A stretch of 49,941 nucleotides of DNA from Mycoplasma sp. CAG:877 (GCA_000433455.1 HF992499.1:1-49941), one strand, 5' to 3'. Shown: positions 41,318 to 49,941, counted from the stretch's first letter. Translations and numbers: made by a program. The notes: generated by a model from the letters alone, not told the origin.

Positions 41318-44272
41318 ATGTACTTAAAGGAAATAGTAACGACCGGTTTTAAATCATTTGCCGACAAACTAGATATAAAATTAGATGATAAAATTACTTG
41401 TATTGTTGGACCAAACGGTTCAGGTAAAAGTAATGTAGTAGACGCTGTTAGATGGGTATTAGGAGAACAATCTGTAAAATCTCTTCGTGGAGAAGGTTCT
41501 ATGAGTGATGTAATCTTCTCTGGTAGTAAAAGTCGTAATCCCTTAAATGTAGCGTCAGTTGAATTAGTTTTTGATAATACTGATCACTATATAAATGTTC
41601 CTTATACAGAAATATCTATTAAAAGAAAGGTATATCGAACTGGTGAGAATGAATATTACTTAAATGGCGAAAAATGTCGTTTAAAAGATGTAACTAATCT
41701 TCTACTAGATACAGGTATGGGGAAAGAATCATTTAATATTATTTCTCAAGGTGAAGTAGAAAAAATTCTAAGTAATTCTCCTAGTGATAGACGTGTTATT
41801 TTTGAAGAGGCAGCCGGTATTTTAAAATATAAAAGAAGAAAAGAAGAAGCCTTAAGAAAACTAGATAGAACTCACAACAATCTTGATCGTGTAAATGACA
41901 TCATTACAGAACTAGAAATTCAAGTTGGACCTTTAAAAGAACAAAGTGAAAAAGCAACTGAGTACTTAGAAAATAAAAAAGGTCTTGATAACTATGAAGT
42001 GGCTTTACTTGCCTATGATATTGAAAATTATAATCAACAACTAGAACAAGCTAAACAGAAAAAAGAAAAGATTGATAAAGAAATAGTAACTCTTTCTAAT
42101 GAATCTTCATCAGCTGACATTTCTGCCTTAGAAGACAATACAAAGCTAGAAAAGTTAGAACAAGAAAAAACTTCTCTTAATAATAATCTTCTAAAAGTAA
42201 CTGAAGAAGTAGAAAAAATAAATGGTGAAAAGAATCTTTTAAAAGAACGTAGTAAAACAAATAAAGAGGAAGAAGTCTTAAAAGAAACTATTCGTACTAC
42301 TTTAGAAAAGAAAGGACAAATAGAAAAGAGTATTTCTCTCATAACAGAAGAAATAAATAGTATTAACCAAGATAAAAAATCTAAAGAAGAAAAATATGCT
42401 GAATTAGAAAAACAAATTAGTACAGCTAAAAATAAAAGAAATTATTTAATGAGTAATTATTCTAAAATGGATCAAGACTTAATCTCTCTAGACCATAAAA
42501 TATCATCATTAAGAATGGAATTAGAACAGTCATCTGATTTACCAAATAGTGTAAGAAGTGTTTTAAAAGACACATTCCTTCAAGGAATTCATAATACTAT
42601 TGGTAATATCATTACAATAGAAGATACTTATCTAAAAGCTCTAAATGTTGCGATATCTTCTAATAAAAACTTTGTAATTACATCAGATGAAGAATCTGCT
42701 AAAAAAGCTATTAATTACTTAAAAGATAACCATCTAGGTAGAGCAACATTCTTTCCATTAACAGTTATAAAACCAAGATTTGTCGATTCTGAAACTCTAA
42801 ATCAAATAAGAAATAATTCTGACTTTATTGCCGTTTTAAGCGACCTATTAACATATAATAAAAAGTATCAAAATATTATTGAAAATCAATTTGGGACAAC
42901 TATCATATCTAAAGATTTAGATTCAGCAAATCGTCTAAGTAAATTAATCAGAAATAGATATAAAATAATTACTTTAGATGGCGATGTAATTAATGTTGGT
43001 GGTTCTATGACTGGAGGATCTCTAAATAAAACAAAGAGTGTTATTACTACTAAACAAGAACTGAAATATCAAGAAGAAAAAGAACATACTTTAAAAAATG
43101 AGATAGTTTCCTTAAAGAATGAACTATCAGAAATTAATAATGTTATTTCTAAATTAGAAGAAGAAAACTACTTAAAAGAAAAAGAAAAAATATCTATATC
43201 AGAACTTTTAAATAGTAAAAATATTGATCTATCAAGAGTAAAGCAAGAATATGAATCAGTAAAGAAAGAGTGGGAGAACTTAGAAGCAATAAGTAATAAT
43301 TCTGTTTCAGAAAAAGAGCAAGAGTTAATAAAACTCTTCCATGAGAAAAGTTCTCTAAAAGAACAACTTCAACTAAAATTAAAAAATATAACTAAAGAAA
43401 TAGATGAGTTAAAAGTAAAAATAGAAGAAACTCAAGCTACCTACAAATTAAAAAATTCTACTCTAAGAAACTTAGAAAAATCATCTCGTGAGTTAGAAAT
43501 TAGTATAAATCGTTTAGATGTAAAAATAGATAATATGTTAAATATCTTATCTGAAGATTATGAACTAACTTTTGAACGTGCTAAAAATGACTACTCTCTA
43601 GATATAGAACCAGAAGAGGCTAGAGTAAAAGTAAATACTTATCGTAACAATATTAAACGTATTGGTATGGTAAACTTAGGTGCTATTGAAGAGTATGAAA
43701 GAGTAAATACAAGATATAGTTTCTTAACTAATCAAAGAGAAGATTTATATAAAGCTGAAAGTACTTTACTTGAAATAATGAATGAAATGGATGAAGTCAT
43801 GGAAGAAGAATTTAAAAATACTTTTATGGCTATTCAAATAGAGTTCCAAAAAGTATTTAAAGAACTATTTAATGGTGGTCAAGCTAGTCTAAAGCTAACA
43901 GACCCATCCAACATGTTAACAACAGGTGTTGAAATAGTAGCATCTCCTCCAGGTAAAAAACTAACAACCATTTCTCTTTTATCAGGTGGTGAAAAAACTC
44001 TAACTGCAATATCTTTACTATTTGCTATTTTAAATGTTAGAAGTGTCCCATTCTGTTTATTCGATGAAGTAGAAGCTGCTCTAGATGAAGCTAACGTTGC
44101 CGGTTTTGGTACTTACTTAAATCATTATAGAGACAAAACTCAATTCTTAATAATAACTCATAAAAAGAAAACTATGGAATACGCCAACACTTTATATGGA
44201 ATTACAATGCAAGAGTCTGGTGTATCTAAACTAGTAAGTGTAAAATTAGAAGACCATATGGAAGTAGTATAG
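41318..44272 (+). CDS. smc: Chromosome partition protein SMC
   Basis: The 984-aa protein has an N-terminal Walker A (GPNGSGKSNVVDAVRWVLGEQ), a coiled-coil arm, and a hinge domain around residues 410-590 (SVRSVLKDTFLQGI, VGGSMTGGS). The return arm leads to a C-terminal ABC head with LSGGEKTLTAISLLFAI and Walker B FCLFDEVEAALDEANV. It condenses and segregates the chromosome with ScpA/ScpB, which are not in the window. It is about 200 residues shorter than Bacillus SMC (1186), the loss lying in the coils. ATG 41318 follows GGGTGAG; in-frame upstream codons lack a site and homology. Confidence 0.96.
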   Translation: MYLKEIVTTGFKSFADKLDIKLDDKITCIVGPNGSGKSNVVDAVRWVLGEQSVKSLRGEGSMSDVIFSGSKSRNPLNVASVELVFDNTDHYINVPYTEISIKRKVYRTGENEYYLNGEKCRLKDVTNLLLDTGMGKESFNIISQGEVEKILSNSPSDRRVIFEEAAGILKYKRRKEEALRKLDRTHNNLDRVNDIITELEIQVGPLKEQSEKATEYLENKKGLDNYEVALLAYDIENYNQQLEQAKQKKEKIDKEIVTLSNESSSADISALEDNTKLEKLEQEKTSLNNNLLKVTEEVEKINGEKNLLKERSKTNKEEEVLKETIRTTLEKKGQIEKSISLITEEINSINQDKKSKEEKYAELEKQISTAKNKRNYLMSNYSKMDQDLISLDHKISSLRMELEQSSDLPNSVRSVLKDTFLQGIHNTIGNIITIEDTYLKALNVAISSNKNFVITSDEESAKKAINYLKDNHLGRATFFPLTVIKPRFVDSETLNQIRNNSDFIAVLSDLLTYNKKYQNIIENQFGTTIISKDLDSANRLSKLIRNRYKIITLDGDVINVGGSMTGGSLNKTKSVITTKQELKYQEEKEHTLKNEIVSLKNELSEINNVISKLEEENYLKEKEKISISELLNSKNIDLSRVKQEYESVKKEWENLEAISNNSVSEKEQELIKLFHEKSSLKEQLQLKLKNITKEIDELKVKIEETQATYKLKNSTLRNLEKSSRELEISINRLDVKIDNMLNILSEDYELTFERAKNDYSLDIEPEEARVKVNTYRNNIKRIGMVNLGAIEEYERVNTRYSFLTNQREDLYKAESTLLEIMNEMDEVMEEEFKNTFMAIQIEFQKVFKELFNGGQASLKLTDPSNMLTTGVEIVASPPGKKLTTISLLSGGEKTLTAISLLFAILNVRSVPFCLFDEVEAALDEANVAGFGTYLNHYRDKTQFLIITHKKKTMEYANTLYGITMQESGVSKLVSVKLEDHMEVV

Positions 44273-44286
44273 GTCTTCTTTTTTTT
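44248..44286 (+). terminator. Terminator of smc
   Basis: AGAAGACC (44248-44255) pairs with GGTCTTCT (44272-44279), with the stop codon in the loop, followed by a T run. Confidence 0.65.
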
Positions 44287-44314
44287 AGTAATGTATAGGT
44301 ACTCATATCACACA

Positions 44315-44351
44315 AAATAAAAAAGACTAGATAGCACGCATCTGGTCTTTT
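44315..44351 (-). terminator. Terminator of def
   Basis: On the minus strand the AAAAGACCAGAT arm (44351-44340) pairs with ATCTAGTCTTTT (44332-44321) with one mismatch, followed by a T-rich run. The stop codon lies inside. Confidence 0.65.
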
Positions 44352-44875
44352 CCTTTATAAGGATTATTTTTATCTATATGATCAGTAAACATAATTCCAT
44401 TTAAATGATCAAGTTCATGTTGCATCGCAATTGCAAGTTCTTCTCTTGCTCTAACATGTATCTTTCTTCCTTCTAAGTCATATGCTTCAACTGTAACTCT
44501 AGCATATCTTGGTACAATTCCTTCAACTGGTCTATTAACACTAAGACATCCCTCACCAAGTTCAACATATATCTTTTCAACGGAATTACTTATAATTTTT
44601 GGATTAATTAAAATATAATCTTCAAAAACACCCTCAGAAACTTCATCAACTACTACAAAATATCTCTTCGCAACACCAAGTTGTATCGCAGCCATTCCCA
44701 TACCAGGACGTAAATCATACTTTTCAGCTAACTCCTCAATTTGACTATTACGTAAATACTCAATCATTGTATTAATTAAATCTTTATCTTTTTGTGCTAA
44801 TGGAAAACTAACTTCCTTACTAACTAATCTTAATCTTTTATCCTTTTCATCTAATATTTCTTTTGTCTTTAACAC
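44327..44875 (-). CDS. def: Peptide deformylase
   Basis: The 182-aa protein has all three deformylase motifs: GMGMAAIQLG (GxGxAAxQ), EGCLS and QHELDHLNG (HExxH), which supply the Cys and two His metal ligands and catalytic Glu. It removes the formyl group from nascent N-termini. The length and spacing place it in the Gram-positive type 2 class. The start is GTG at 44875 after GAGGTGG; no ATG is suitably placed. Convergent with smc. Confidence 0.96.
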   Translation of the reverse strand: MLKTKEILDEKDKRLRLVSKEVSFPLAQKDKDLINTMIEYLRNSQIEELAEKYDLRPGMGMAAIQLGVAKRYFVVVDEVSEGVFEDYILINPKIISNSVEKIYVELGEGCLSVNRPVEGIVPRYARVTVEAYDLEGRKIHVRAREELAIAMQHELDHLNGIMFTDHIDKNNPYKGKDQMRAI

Positions 44876-44936
44876 CTAGTACCACCTCACACTGCATATA
44901 TTTTACCAAAAAACCTCGAAAAAATAAAGATAAAAT

Positions 44937-44968
44937 TAAAAAACGTATAAGCATTTTACTTATACGTC
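44937..44968 (-). terminator. Terminator of the YjcZ-like gene
   Basis: On the minus strand ACGTATAAG (44968-44960) pairs with CTTATACGT (44951-44943), 9 bp, followed by six T. Confidence 0.75.
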
Positions 44969-44973
44969 AATAT

Positions 44974-45135
44974 TTAAGCAGCCCATCTAGTACCAATAAC
45001 TATTACTAATAAGATAAATAATACTAAAATAATAGCGTAAGTTGAATTATTATTTCCTGTTGAATAAGTTGGATAGTATGGTACTTGATATGATTGGCCA
45101 GAACAGCATCCTGATCCTCCACCGTAATAATACAT
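44974..45135 (-). CDS. YjcZ-like small sporulation/membrane peptide (53 aa)
   Basis: ATG 45135 follows a strong AAAAGGAGG. The 53-aa product starts MYYYGGGSGCCSG, continues Tyr/Pro-rich, and ends in one membrane helix (about residues 33-50: YAIILVLFILLVIVIG). A Gly/Tyr-rich head before a 'F-x-LIVVLFILLVIVG' helix is the hallmark of YjcZ-family sporulation peptides of Bacilli. The gene has its own terminator. The function of the family is poorly known; spore association is established for Bacillus members. Confidence 0.75.
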   Translation of the reverse strand: MYYYGGGSGCCSGQSYQVPYYPTYSTGNNNSTYAIILVLFILLVIVIGTRWAA

Positions 45136-45277
45136 AACTAAAGCCTCCTTTTCTTTATCTATTATAGAATATGTAAATTGACAAAATATGTTAATAAAAC
45201 TGACCTATAATAAATTTAATTACAAATATTCATAAAAATTGTGTTATATTATAATAAACTGGAGTGATATAGAAAAT

Positions 45278-46423
45278 ATGAAGAAGATATTCAAATATAT
45301 AGATAAACCATTATTAATTGTCTCTATACTATTATTTATATTTGGCCTAATCATGGTATTTTCAGCATCTAATGTTATTGCCTATATGTCACATCATGTA
45401 AGTGCCTATTATTATTTCATAAGACAAGCCTTATTCTTATTAGCTGGCTTTTTCTTATTCTTAGTAATTGCTGGAGTAGATACAAAAGCTTATGGACCAA
45501 TATCCTGGTTTTTATTAATTGTCTTTTCGATTAGCTTAGTTTTATTACTAATGTTTATAAAGCCAAAAAATCAAGCTCAAAGCTGGTTTAAAATTGGACC
45601 ATTTACTTTGCAACCAAGTGAGTTTATTAAAGTAATTACCATAGTCTGGCTCTCGAGTTTTTATGAAAAGCATAAAAATAGTTTAAATAAATATAGTACA
45701 AGTCTATTTCCACTTTGTATTTGTGCTGCTATAGCTTTTTTAATCTTTTTACAACCAGACTTAGGTACTATGATAATCTTTGCCAGTATTGTTGCTGCTA
45801 TATTCTTTGCTGTACCAATAAGTAAAGAAATAAAGTTTAAAACTACATTCGGTGTAATAGGTCTAATATTCTTTGCTATTGTTGCCTTTCTAGGATCTGG
45901 TAAATCTCTTCTACAAGATCGTCAAAAAGCCCGCCTAGACTTTTCTAATCCTTGTGCCAGTCTTCTTTCATCTGGTAACCAAGTGTGTAACTGTTATATT
46001 GCAATAAATAATGGTGGTCTAACGGGTACTGGTCTAGGTAATTCTACTCAAAAGTATTTATATTTACCAGAACCATATACAGACTTTATCTTTGCTATTG
46101 TTATAGAGGAATTAGGATTAGTTGCAGGAATAGCCTTACTTGTTGCTTATTTAATTGTCTTATGCCGAATTCTAGTAATCGGTAGAAAAAGTCCAACTAA
46201 TAAAGGTAGTGCTATCTGTTATGGAGTAGCAATCTATATCTTCTTACATATTGCAGTAAACTTAATGGGAATCTTAGGACTAATGCCTCTAACTGGAGTA
46301 CCATTACCATTTATAAGTTATGGAGGAAGTTTTACTATCAGTTTAATTGCTGCTTTATCTATAGTTCAAAGAATAAGTATAGAAAATGGTCTAGCTAAAG
46401 AGAGAAGTCTAAAAAATGCCTAA
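45278..46423 (+). CDS. ftsW: FtsW/SpoVE-family peptidoglycan polymerase (SEDS)
   Basis: The 381-aa protein has about ten membrane helices. Motifs: FGLIMVFSAS in helix 1, FTLQPSEFIK, FLQPDLGTMIIF, and LPLTGVPLPFISYGGS. The longer extracellular loop (LDFSNPCASLLSSGNQVCNCY) contains three Cys, unusual for FtsW. It polymerises septal (FtsW) or spore-cortex (SpoVE) peptidoglycan; these cannot be separated by eye. ATG 45278 follows GGAGTGAT; TATAAT at 45250-45255 is a possible -10. It overlaps the next gene by 8 bases. Confidence 0.88.
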   Translation: MKKIFKYIDKPLLIVSILLFIFGLIMVFSASNVIAYMSHHVSAYYYFIRQALFLLAGFFLFLVIAGVDTKAYGPISWFLLIVFSISLVLLLMFIKPKNQAQSWFKIGPFTLQPSEFIKVITIVWLSSFYEKHKNSLNKYSTSLFPLCICAAIAFLIFLQPDLGTMIIFASIVAAIFFAVPISKEIKFKTTFGVIGLIFFAIVAFLGSGKSLLQDRQKARLDFSNPCASLLSSGNQVCNCYIAINNGGLTGTGLGNSTQKYLYLPEPYTDFIFAIVIEELGLVAGIALLVAYLIVLCRILVIGRKSPTNKGSAICYGVAIYIFLHIAVNLMGILGLMPLTGVPLPFISYGGSFTISLIAALSIVQRISIENGLAKERSLKNA

Positions 46424-47021
46424 TATAATGATTCATGAAAAAGTAGCTTATACTATCGCAAAACAAATTAAAGATCTAGACACAAAAGAATTTTACTTAG
46501 GAGCCTTATCTCCTGATGCTGTAAATGTTAACGGTTTTGCTTCGAAAGAAGAAAGATGGACTTCTCATATCAGAGATAAAGATTTAAATAAATGGAGACT
46601 AAACATCATAAACTTTTATAAGCAAAATCAAAATAATTATAATAAAGCTTTTCTAACAGGTTATTTAATTCATATTTTAACTGATATCGTATTTGATGAT
46701 TATTTTTATCTAGATGTAACAAATAAAATAAAGGAAGATAATAAAGACTTATTAGATCCTCATCCTTACTTTTTAAAATGTATGGACGAATATGCTAAAG
46801 AAAATATGACATCAACATTCTTCATAGAAATAAAAGAAAAACTAAAAAGTCCAACATACTATGATATTTTAAATATTACCAAAGAAGAACTGAAAAGTTG
46901 GACAGAAAAAAAGTTAAATGAACAAATAACTACCAACGTAGAAAATAAATATATAGATGATAGATTAATATCATCTTTAACTGAACAAGTTCTTAATGAA
47001 TATAATAAAATACAACAATGA
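46416..47021 (+). CDS. Zinc-dependent phospholipase C-like protein
   Basis: The 201-aa all-helical protein carries the Zn-dependent phospholipase C/S1-P1 pattern: N-terminal IHEKVAY with His, YLGALSPDAV with Asp, SHIRD, and GYLIHILTDIVFDDYF with His and Asp, the expected zinc ligands. No signal peptide is present, so it may act inside the cell. Substrate unknown. It overlaps the stop of the SEDS gene (ATGCCTAA), implying co-translation. It ends with TGA. Confidence 0.75.
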   Translation: MPNIMIHEKVAYTIAKQIKDLDTKEFYLGALSPDAVNVNGFASKEERWTSHIRDKDLNKWRLNIINFYKQNQNNYNKAFLTGYLIHILTDIVFDDYFYLDVTNKIKEDNKDLLDPHPYFLKCMDEYAKENMTSTFFIEIKEKLKSPTYYDILNITKEELKSWTEKKLNEQITTNVENKYIDDRLISSLTEQVLNEYNKIQQ

Positions 47022-47028
47022 ATTATCT

Positions 47029-47056
47029 GAAGTGTAATTAAGTAACACTTCTTTTT
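47029..47056 (+). terminator. Rho-independent terminator
   Basis: GAAGTGT (47029-47035) pairs with ACACTTC (47045-47051), then a T-rich run. Confidence 0.75.
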
Positions 47057-47095
47057 ATTTATAAATTTAGTTAACTCTGTTATATCTAATTTTGC

Positions 47096-47124
47096 TTGAA
47101 TAATTAAAACTTTGATGATATAAT
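47096..47124 (+). promoter_or_regulatory. Promoter of the DHH phosphodiesterase gene
   Basis: TTGAAT (47096-47101), 17-bp spacer, TATAAT (47119-47124). Confidence 0.7.
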
Positions 47125-47152
47125 ACAGCGAGTAGCAAGGAGAAGATGAAAA

Positions 47153-48232
47153 ATGTCTGAGATATGTAACAATCTCAAGCACCAACTAATTGAAAGTATT
47201 AATAGTTCTTCTAAAGTATTTATAGTAGGACACAATGAACCAGATTTTGATTCAATCTCTAGTGCAATTGGAATTCAAAATCTTTGTACTGCTTTTGACT
47301 GTGAATCATATATAATTGTAAATGATTCTGAACAAGAACTAGAACCAAGTGTTAAAAAGATAATAGAAAGTAGTAAAAATAAGTATAATATAATTAGATT
47401 ATCTGACTTTTTAACTTTAATAGGAGATAACTGCTCATTAATAGTTGTTGATGCTAATAAAAAATATCAATTATCTGTATCTGAATATCTTGATTTATTT
47501 AAAAATATAATTGTAATAGATCATCATAATCCAGACCAACATACTATAGCTTCTACATATAGTTATATTGAACCAAACATCTCATCAGCTGCTGAAATAG
47601 TCGCAAGACTCTTAAATTATTTTAAGGTTCCATATACTTCTGATGTATCAAACTATCTGTTAGCGGGAATTGAACTAGATACAAATAGATATAAAAAGAA
47701 TACTACTTCAATAACTCATGATGTAGCTGAAAAATTAATAGATAAAGGTGCTAGCCCAGATTTTGTCAATAGACTATTTTTAGCTGAATTTGAAACAGAT
47801 TGTCGTATTAATAACTTAGTCTATAATGGTAGTATTTTTGAAAGATATGAGCGTTCACTTTTTCAATACAGACAAGTTTCTTTTACCCTAAATAGAGCCT
47901 TTCCAACAACAATCTATAAAAAAGAAGATCTAGCCAAAGCAGCTGACAAATTATTAGAATACCCAGTAGATGCATCTTTTGTAATAGGTTATGTAAAAGA
48001 TGGATTAGTATCAATAAGTGCTAGAAGTAAAAGTGATATAAACGTTGGTGAAATAATGGAGGAGTTCACTGGTGGAGGTAATGCCCAAAGTGCTGCTTGT
48101 AAAGTTGAAACTACTGATATAAAATCTTTAGAAGAAGCTTTAAAAAGAGTAGTTGGAACTAAAATAAGTCCTAAAACAGAATCTCATTCTCTATCAATAA
48201 TTCCACCTCAATATCAAAAAGTAAAAAAATAG
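47153..48232 (+). CDS. Soluble DHH/DHHA1 phosphodiesterase, GdpP catalytic-part homologue
   Basis: The 359-aa protein has a DHH domain at 15-170 with VGHNEPDFDSISSAIG (metal-binding His and two Asp), VVDANK and VIDHHNPDQ. The linker block SSAAEIVARLL and LLAGIELDTNRY is typical of GdpP, and a DHHA1 domain (about 270-345, GGGNAQSAACKVE) follows. GdpP hydrolyses the second messenger c-di-AMP but normally carries N-terminal membrane, PAS and degenerate GGDEF parts, all missing here. It could cleave c-di-AMP or pApA (as DhhP/Pde2 do). Confidence 0.85.
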   Translation: MSEICNNLKHQLIESINSSSKVFIVGHNEPDFDSISSAIGIQNLCTAFDCESYIIVNDSEQELEPSVKKIIESSKNKYNIIRLSDFLTLIGDNCSLIVVDANKKYQLSVSEYLDLFKNIIVIDHHNPDQHTIASTYSYIEPNISSAAEIVARLLNYFKVPYTSDVSNYLLAGIELDTNRYKKNTTSITHDVAEKLIDKGASPDFVNRLFLAEFETDCRINNLVYNGSIFERYERSLFQYRQVSFTLNRAFPTTIYKKEDLAKAADKLLEYPVDASFVIGYVKDGLVSISARSKSDINVGEIMEEFTGGGNAQSAACKVETTDIKSLEEALKRVVGTKISPKTESHSLSIIPPQYQKVKK

Positions 48233-48263
48233 AAAAGTTTTTCAAAGACTTTTCTTTTTTTTT
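48232..48263 (+). terminator. Rho-independent terminator
   Basis: GAAAAGT (48232-48238) pairs with ACTTTTC (48248-48254), followed by nine T. Confidence 0.75.
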
Positions 48264-48281
48264 CGAATAATATAATAGGAG

Positions 48282-48977
48282 GTGATAATAATAACATTCC
48301 ATTATCGTTATCGAAAACAATTAATTATAGCGGCAGTAATAGCATTAATTATCTCGCTTATTACTATTTACTTTGTAACAAATAGACCACAATCAAAAGT
48401 AAAAAAAGAGCCCACTATAGTTAAGGAATCTTCGAGTATCAAAAAAAGTTCATCAACTGAAGAAACAACAGTAGAGTACAAAATAGATATTAAGGGAGAA
48501 GTAATTAATCCTGGTATCTATACCATGAAAAGTTCATCACGTATAATCGATTGTATCGAAAAGGCCGGTGGACTAACAGAAAATGCTAATACTACAGTAA
48601 TTAATCTAAGTAAAAAGATAACTGATGAGATGGTTATAATTATTTATAGTAATGCTGAAGTTGCTAATTTTAAAGAAACTAAAAAGCTAGAGGAACAAGT
48701 CCAAGAAAAATGTCGTCAAAAGGATGAAAATTCTCTAAAAAATGATGCTTGTATAACAAATGATAGTAAAAATACTACATCTACATCCTTAGTTTCTATA
48801 AATACCGCAACTATAGAAGAACTATCAAAGTTATCAGGAATAGGAGAAGCTAAAGCTAAGCAAATAATTGAGTATCGTACTCAAAATGGTCCATTCAAAA
48901 CAATAGAAGATATAAAACAAGTACCAGGTATTGGAGAAAACATCTTTGCTCAAATTAAGGACTATATTACTACATGA
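48282..48977 (+). CDS. comEA: Competence DNA receptor ComEA
   Basis: About 231 aa: N-terminal membrane anchor (about residues 12-33), Ser/Lys linker, SLBB domain (about 65-130, IDIKGEVINPGIYTM), second linker, then a paired helix-hairpin-helix domain (VSINTATIEELSKLSGIGEAKAKQI and VPGIGENIFAQI) that binds incoming DNA. AGGAGG ends at 48282, so the in-frame GTG (48282) overlaps the ribosome site. The properly spaced codons are ATA (48288 or 48291), so the true start is uncertain. It overlaps comEC by ATGA or more. Confidence 0.9.
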   Translation: MIIITFHYRYRKQLIIAAVIALIISLITIYFVTNRPQSKVKKEPTIVKESSSIKKSSSTEETTVEYKIDIKGEVINPGIYTMKSSSRIIDCIEKAGGLTENANTTVINLSKKITDEMVIIIYSNAEVANFKETKKLEEQVQEKCRQKDENSLKNDACITNDSKNTTSTSLVSINTATIEELSKLSGIGEAKAKQIIEYRTQNGPFKTIEDIKQVPGIGENIFAQIKDYITT

Positions 48978-49941
48978 TAAATTATACTATCTAATATTTA
49001 TAGTTGTAATAATCATAACTATTGTAAATATCAAAATTCCAAGAACTAGTATTTATGATTCCACTACAACTAAAGTAACTGGTAAAATAATATCTCAAAG
49101 TATTGATGGTAACAAGTTAACACTAATTATAAAAAGCAAAGAAAAACTAATCATAAATTATTACTTCAAAGAAGAGAATGAGAAAACTCTTTATCAAACT
49201 AAATTCCATTTAGGAGATTATATCAAAGTAGAAGGAGAATTTATAAAACCTAAATCTGCTACTACAAAGTATCTTTTTGATTATAAAAAATACTTATATC
49301 ATAAAAATATCTTTTTCATAATAAATACCCAAAAATTAATTAAAGTCAAAGACAATAAAAATGTCTATTATAATATAAAAAATATAATGACTAATCTAAC
49401 TAATAAAAATGCCTACTTAAAAACATTTATATTAGGTGATAAGTCATTATTAAGTACTAAAATAACAACTAGTTACCAAGAAAATGGAATCAGTCATTTA
49501 TTTGCTATATCAGGTATGCATATAACTCTATTATCATCATTAATTACTAAAGCATTAAAAAGATTAAAACCATCAGAAACTAAATGTTATTATATTACCT
49601 CCATAATATTAATAATGTATTTATTTCTAGTAGGATTGTCCCCCTCTATTCTAAGAGGAGTATTATTCTATTTATTATTTTCTCTAAATAAAATTTATTA
49701 TTTTTATATAAAACCAGTTAATTTATTTTTATTAACTACCTCGATTTCTCTCTTAATTAATTATAACTATATCTATGATATAGGTTTTCTATATTCCTTT
49801 TCTATAAGTCTATCTCTAATACTAACAACAAAATACATAGCAAGTAATAACTACTTAATAGGTTTACTAAAAACCTCTATAATATCTTTTCTAGTAAGTA
49901 TTCCTATAAGTCTTTATAATTTCCACCAAATAAATATCCTA
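48946..49941 (+). CDS. comEC: Competence channel ComEC, 5' part (runs off the window)
   Basis: An open frame of 332 codons to the window edge. An N-terminal hydrophobic hairpin is followed by the DUF4131/OB-like part (KVTGKIISQSIDG, LGDYIKVEGEF). The ComEC competence domain begins with SHLFAISGMHITLL near residue 182 and continues as membrane helices. ComEC imports single-stranded DNA. No ATG is in frame: the ATG that overlaps comEA's stop (48974) ends after six codons at TAA. The only in-frame start is TTG 48946, inside comEA, with a distant GGAG. Either TTG is used or there is an indel near 48990. Confidence 0.88.
   Translation, partial: MLKLRTILLHDKLYYLIFIVVIIITIVNIKIPRTSIYDSTTTKVTGKIISQSIDGNKLTLIIKSKEKLIINYYFKEENEKTLYQTKFHLGDYIKVEGEFIKPKSATTKYLFDYKKYLYHKNIFFIINTQKLIKVKDNKNVYYNIKNIMTNLTNKNAYLKTFILGDKSLLSTKITTSYQENGISHLFAISGMHITLLSSLITKALKRLKPSETKCYYITSIILIMYLFLVGLSPSILRGVLFYLLFSLNKIYYFYIKPVNLFLLTTSISLLINYNYIYDIGFLYSFSISLSLILTTKYIASNNYLIGLLKTSIISFLVSIPISLYNFHQINIL

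Overview
The window is low-GC, AT-rich DNA typical of Bacillota (class Bacilli), most like an uncultured gut-associated lineage near Erysipelotrichia or RF39. The evidence is a Bacillus-type gene complement: PolC, rimP-nusA-rnpM-infB-rbfA, rpsO-pnp-ylxY, smc, comEA-comEC, FtsW/RodA, def and a GdpP-type DHH protein. Strong AGGAGG or GGTGAT ribosome sites and TTGAAA/TATAAT promoters fit this. TGG encodes Trp and TGA is a stop (ends of genes at 9021, 31881, 47021 and 48977), so this is not the Mollicutes code. Two CotY/CotZ-like coat proteins, a YjcZ-like peptide and a sporulation-kinase-like histidine kinase suggest an endospore former or a recent descendant of one.

Layout. 1-650: 3' end of a tRNA (alanine-type acceptor), a small unknown gene and a MazF/PemK-like remnant. 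712-2549: PrsW-type membrane protease and a CpoA-like glycolipid glycosyltransferase. 2598-6133: a type VII secretion (ESX) cargo island with two WXG100-like proteins, a helical protein, a 618-residue membrane-anchored surface protein and a DUF4176 protein, but no secretion machinery. 6174-11016: RodA-like SEDS protein, coat-like pair, an EIIB-like protein without its cysteine, a histidine kinase and a Cys-rich protein. 11040-11580: no ordinary gene, but a compact locus resembling a type I toxin-antitoxin system with two copies of a minus-strand sRNA cassette. 11581-21364: small membrane protein, rluB, ferredoxin, a transglutaminase cluster and polC.

21400-25204 holds a large vWA surface protein whose 5' coding region contains 11 GACA-type tetranucleotide units. 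In the sequence given the gene is out of frame (OFF), and losing one unit would restore it, so it looks like a contingency (phase-variable) gene. 25272-28990: a VanY-type carboxypeptidase fused in frame to TruB, and a J-domain/membrane/LysM protein. 29090-37545: Ca2+/Na+ exchanger, a remodelled nusA-infB operon (RimP reduced to one domain, no ylxQ, truB fused elsewhere), NERD-HRDC protein, FNT channel, a VUT-like transporter and a CPBP protease. 37682-44875: rpsO, pnp, ylxY-like, smc and def. 44974-49941: YjcZ-like peptide, FtsW-family protein, zinc phospholipase C-like protein, DHH phosphodiesterase, and comEA with partial comEC.

Functionally, most of the window is housekeeping (replication, RNA decay, translation, chromosome segregation, wall synthesis, competence). 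The accessory content concentrates on the cell surface: ESX cargo, the phase-variable adhesin-like protein, wall-linked LysM and VanY domains, coat proteins, and the putative toxin/sRNA locus. All functional calls are by reading motifs; no database search was possible.
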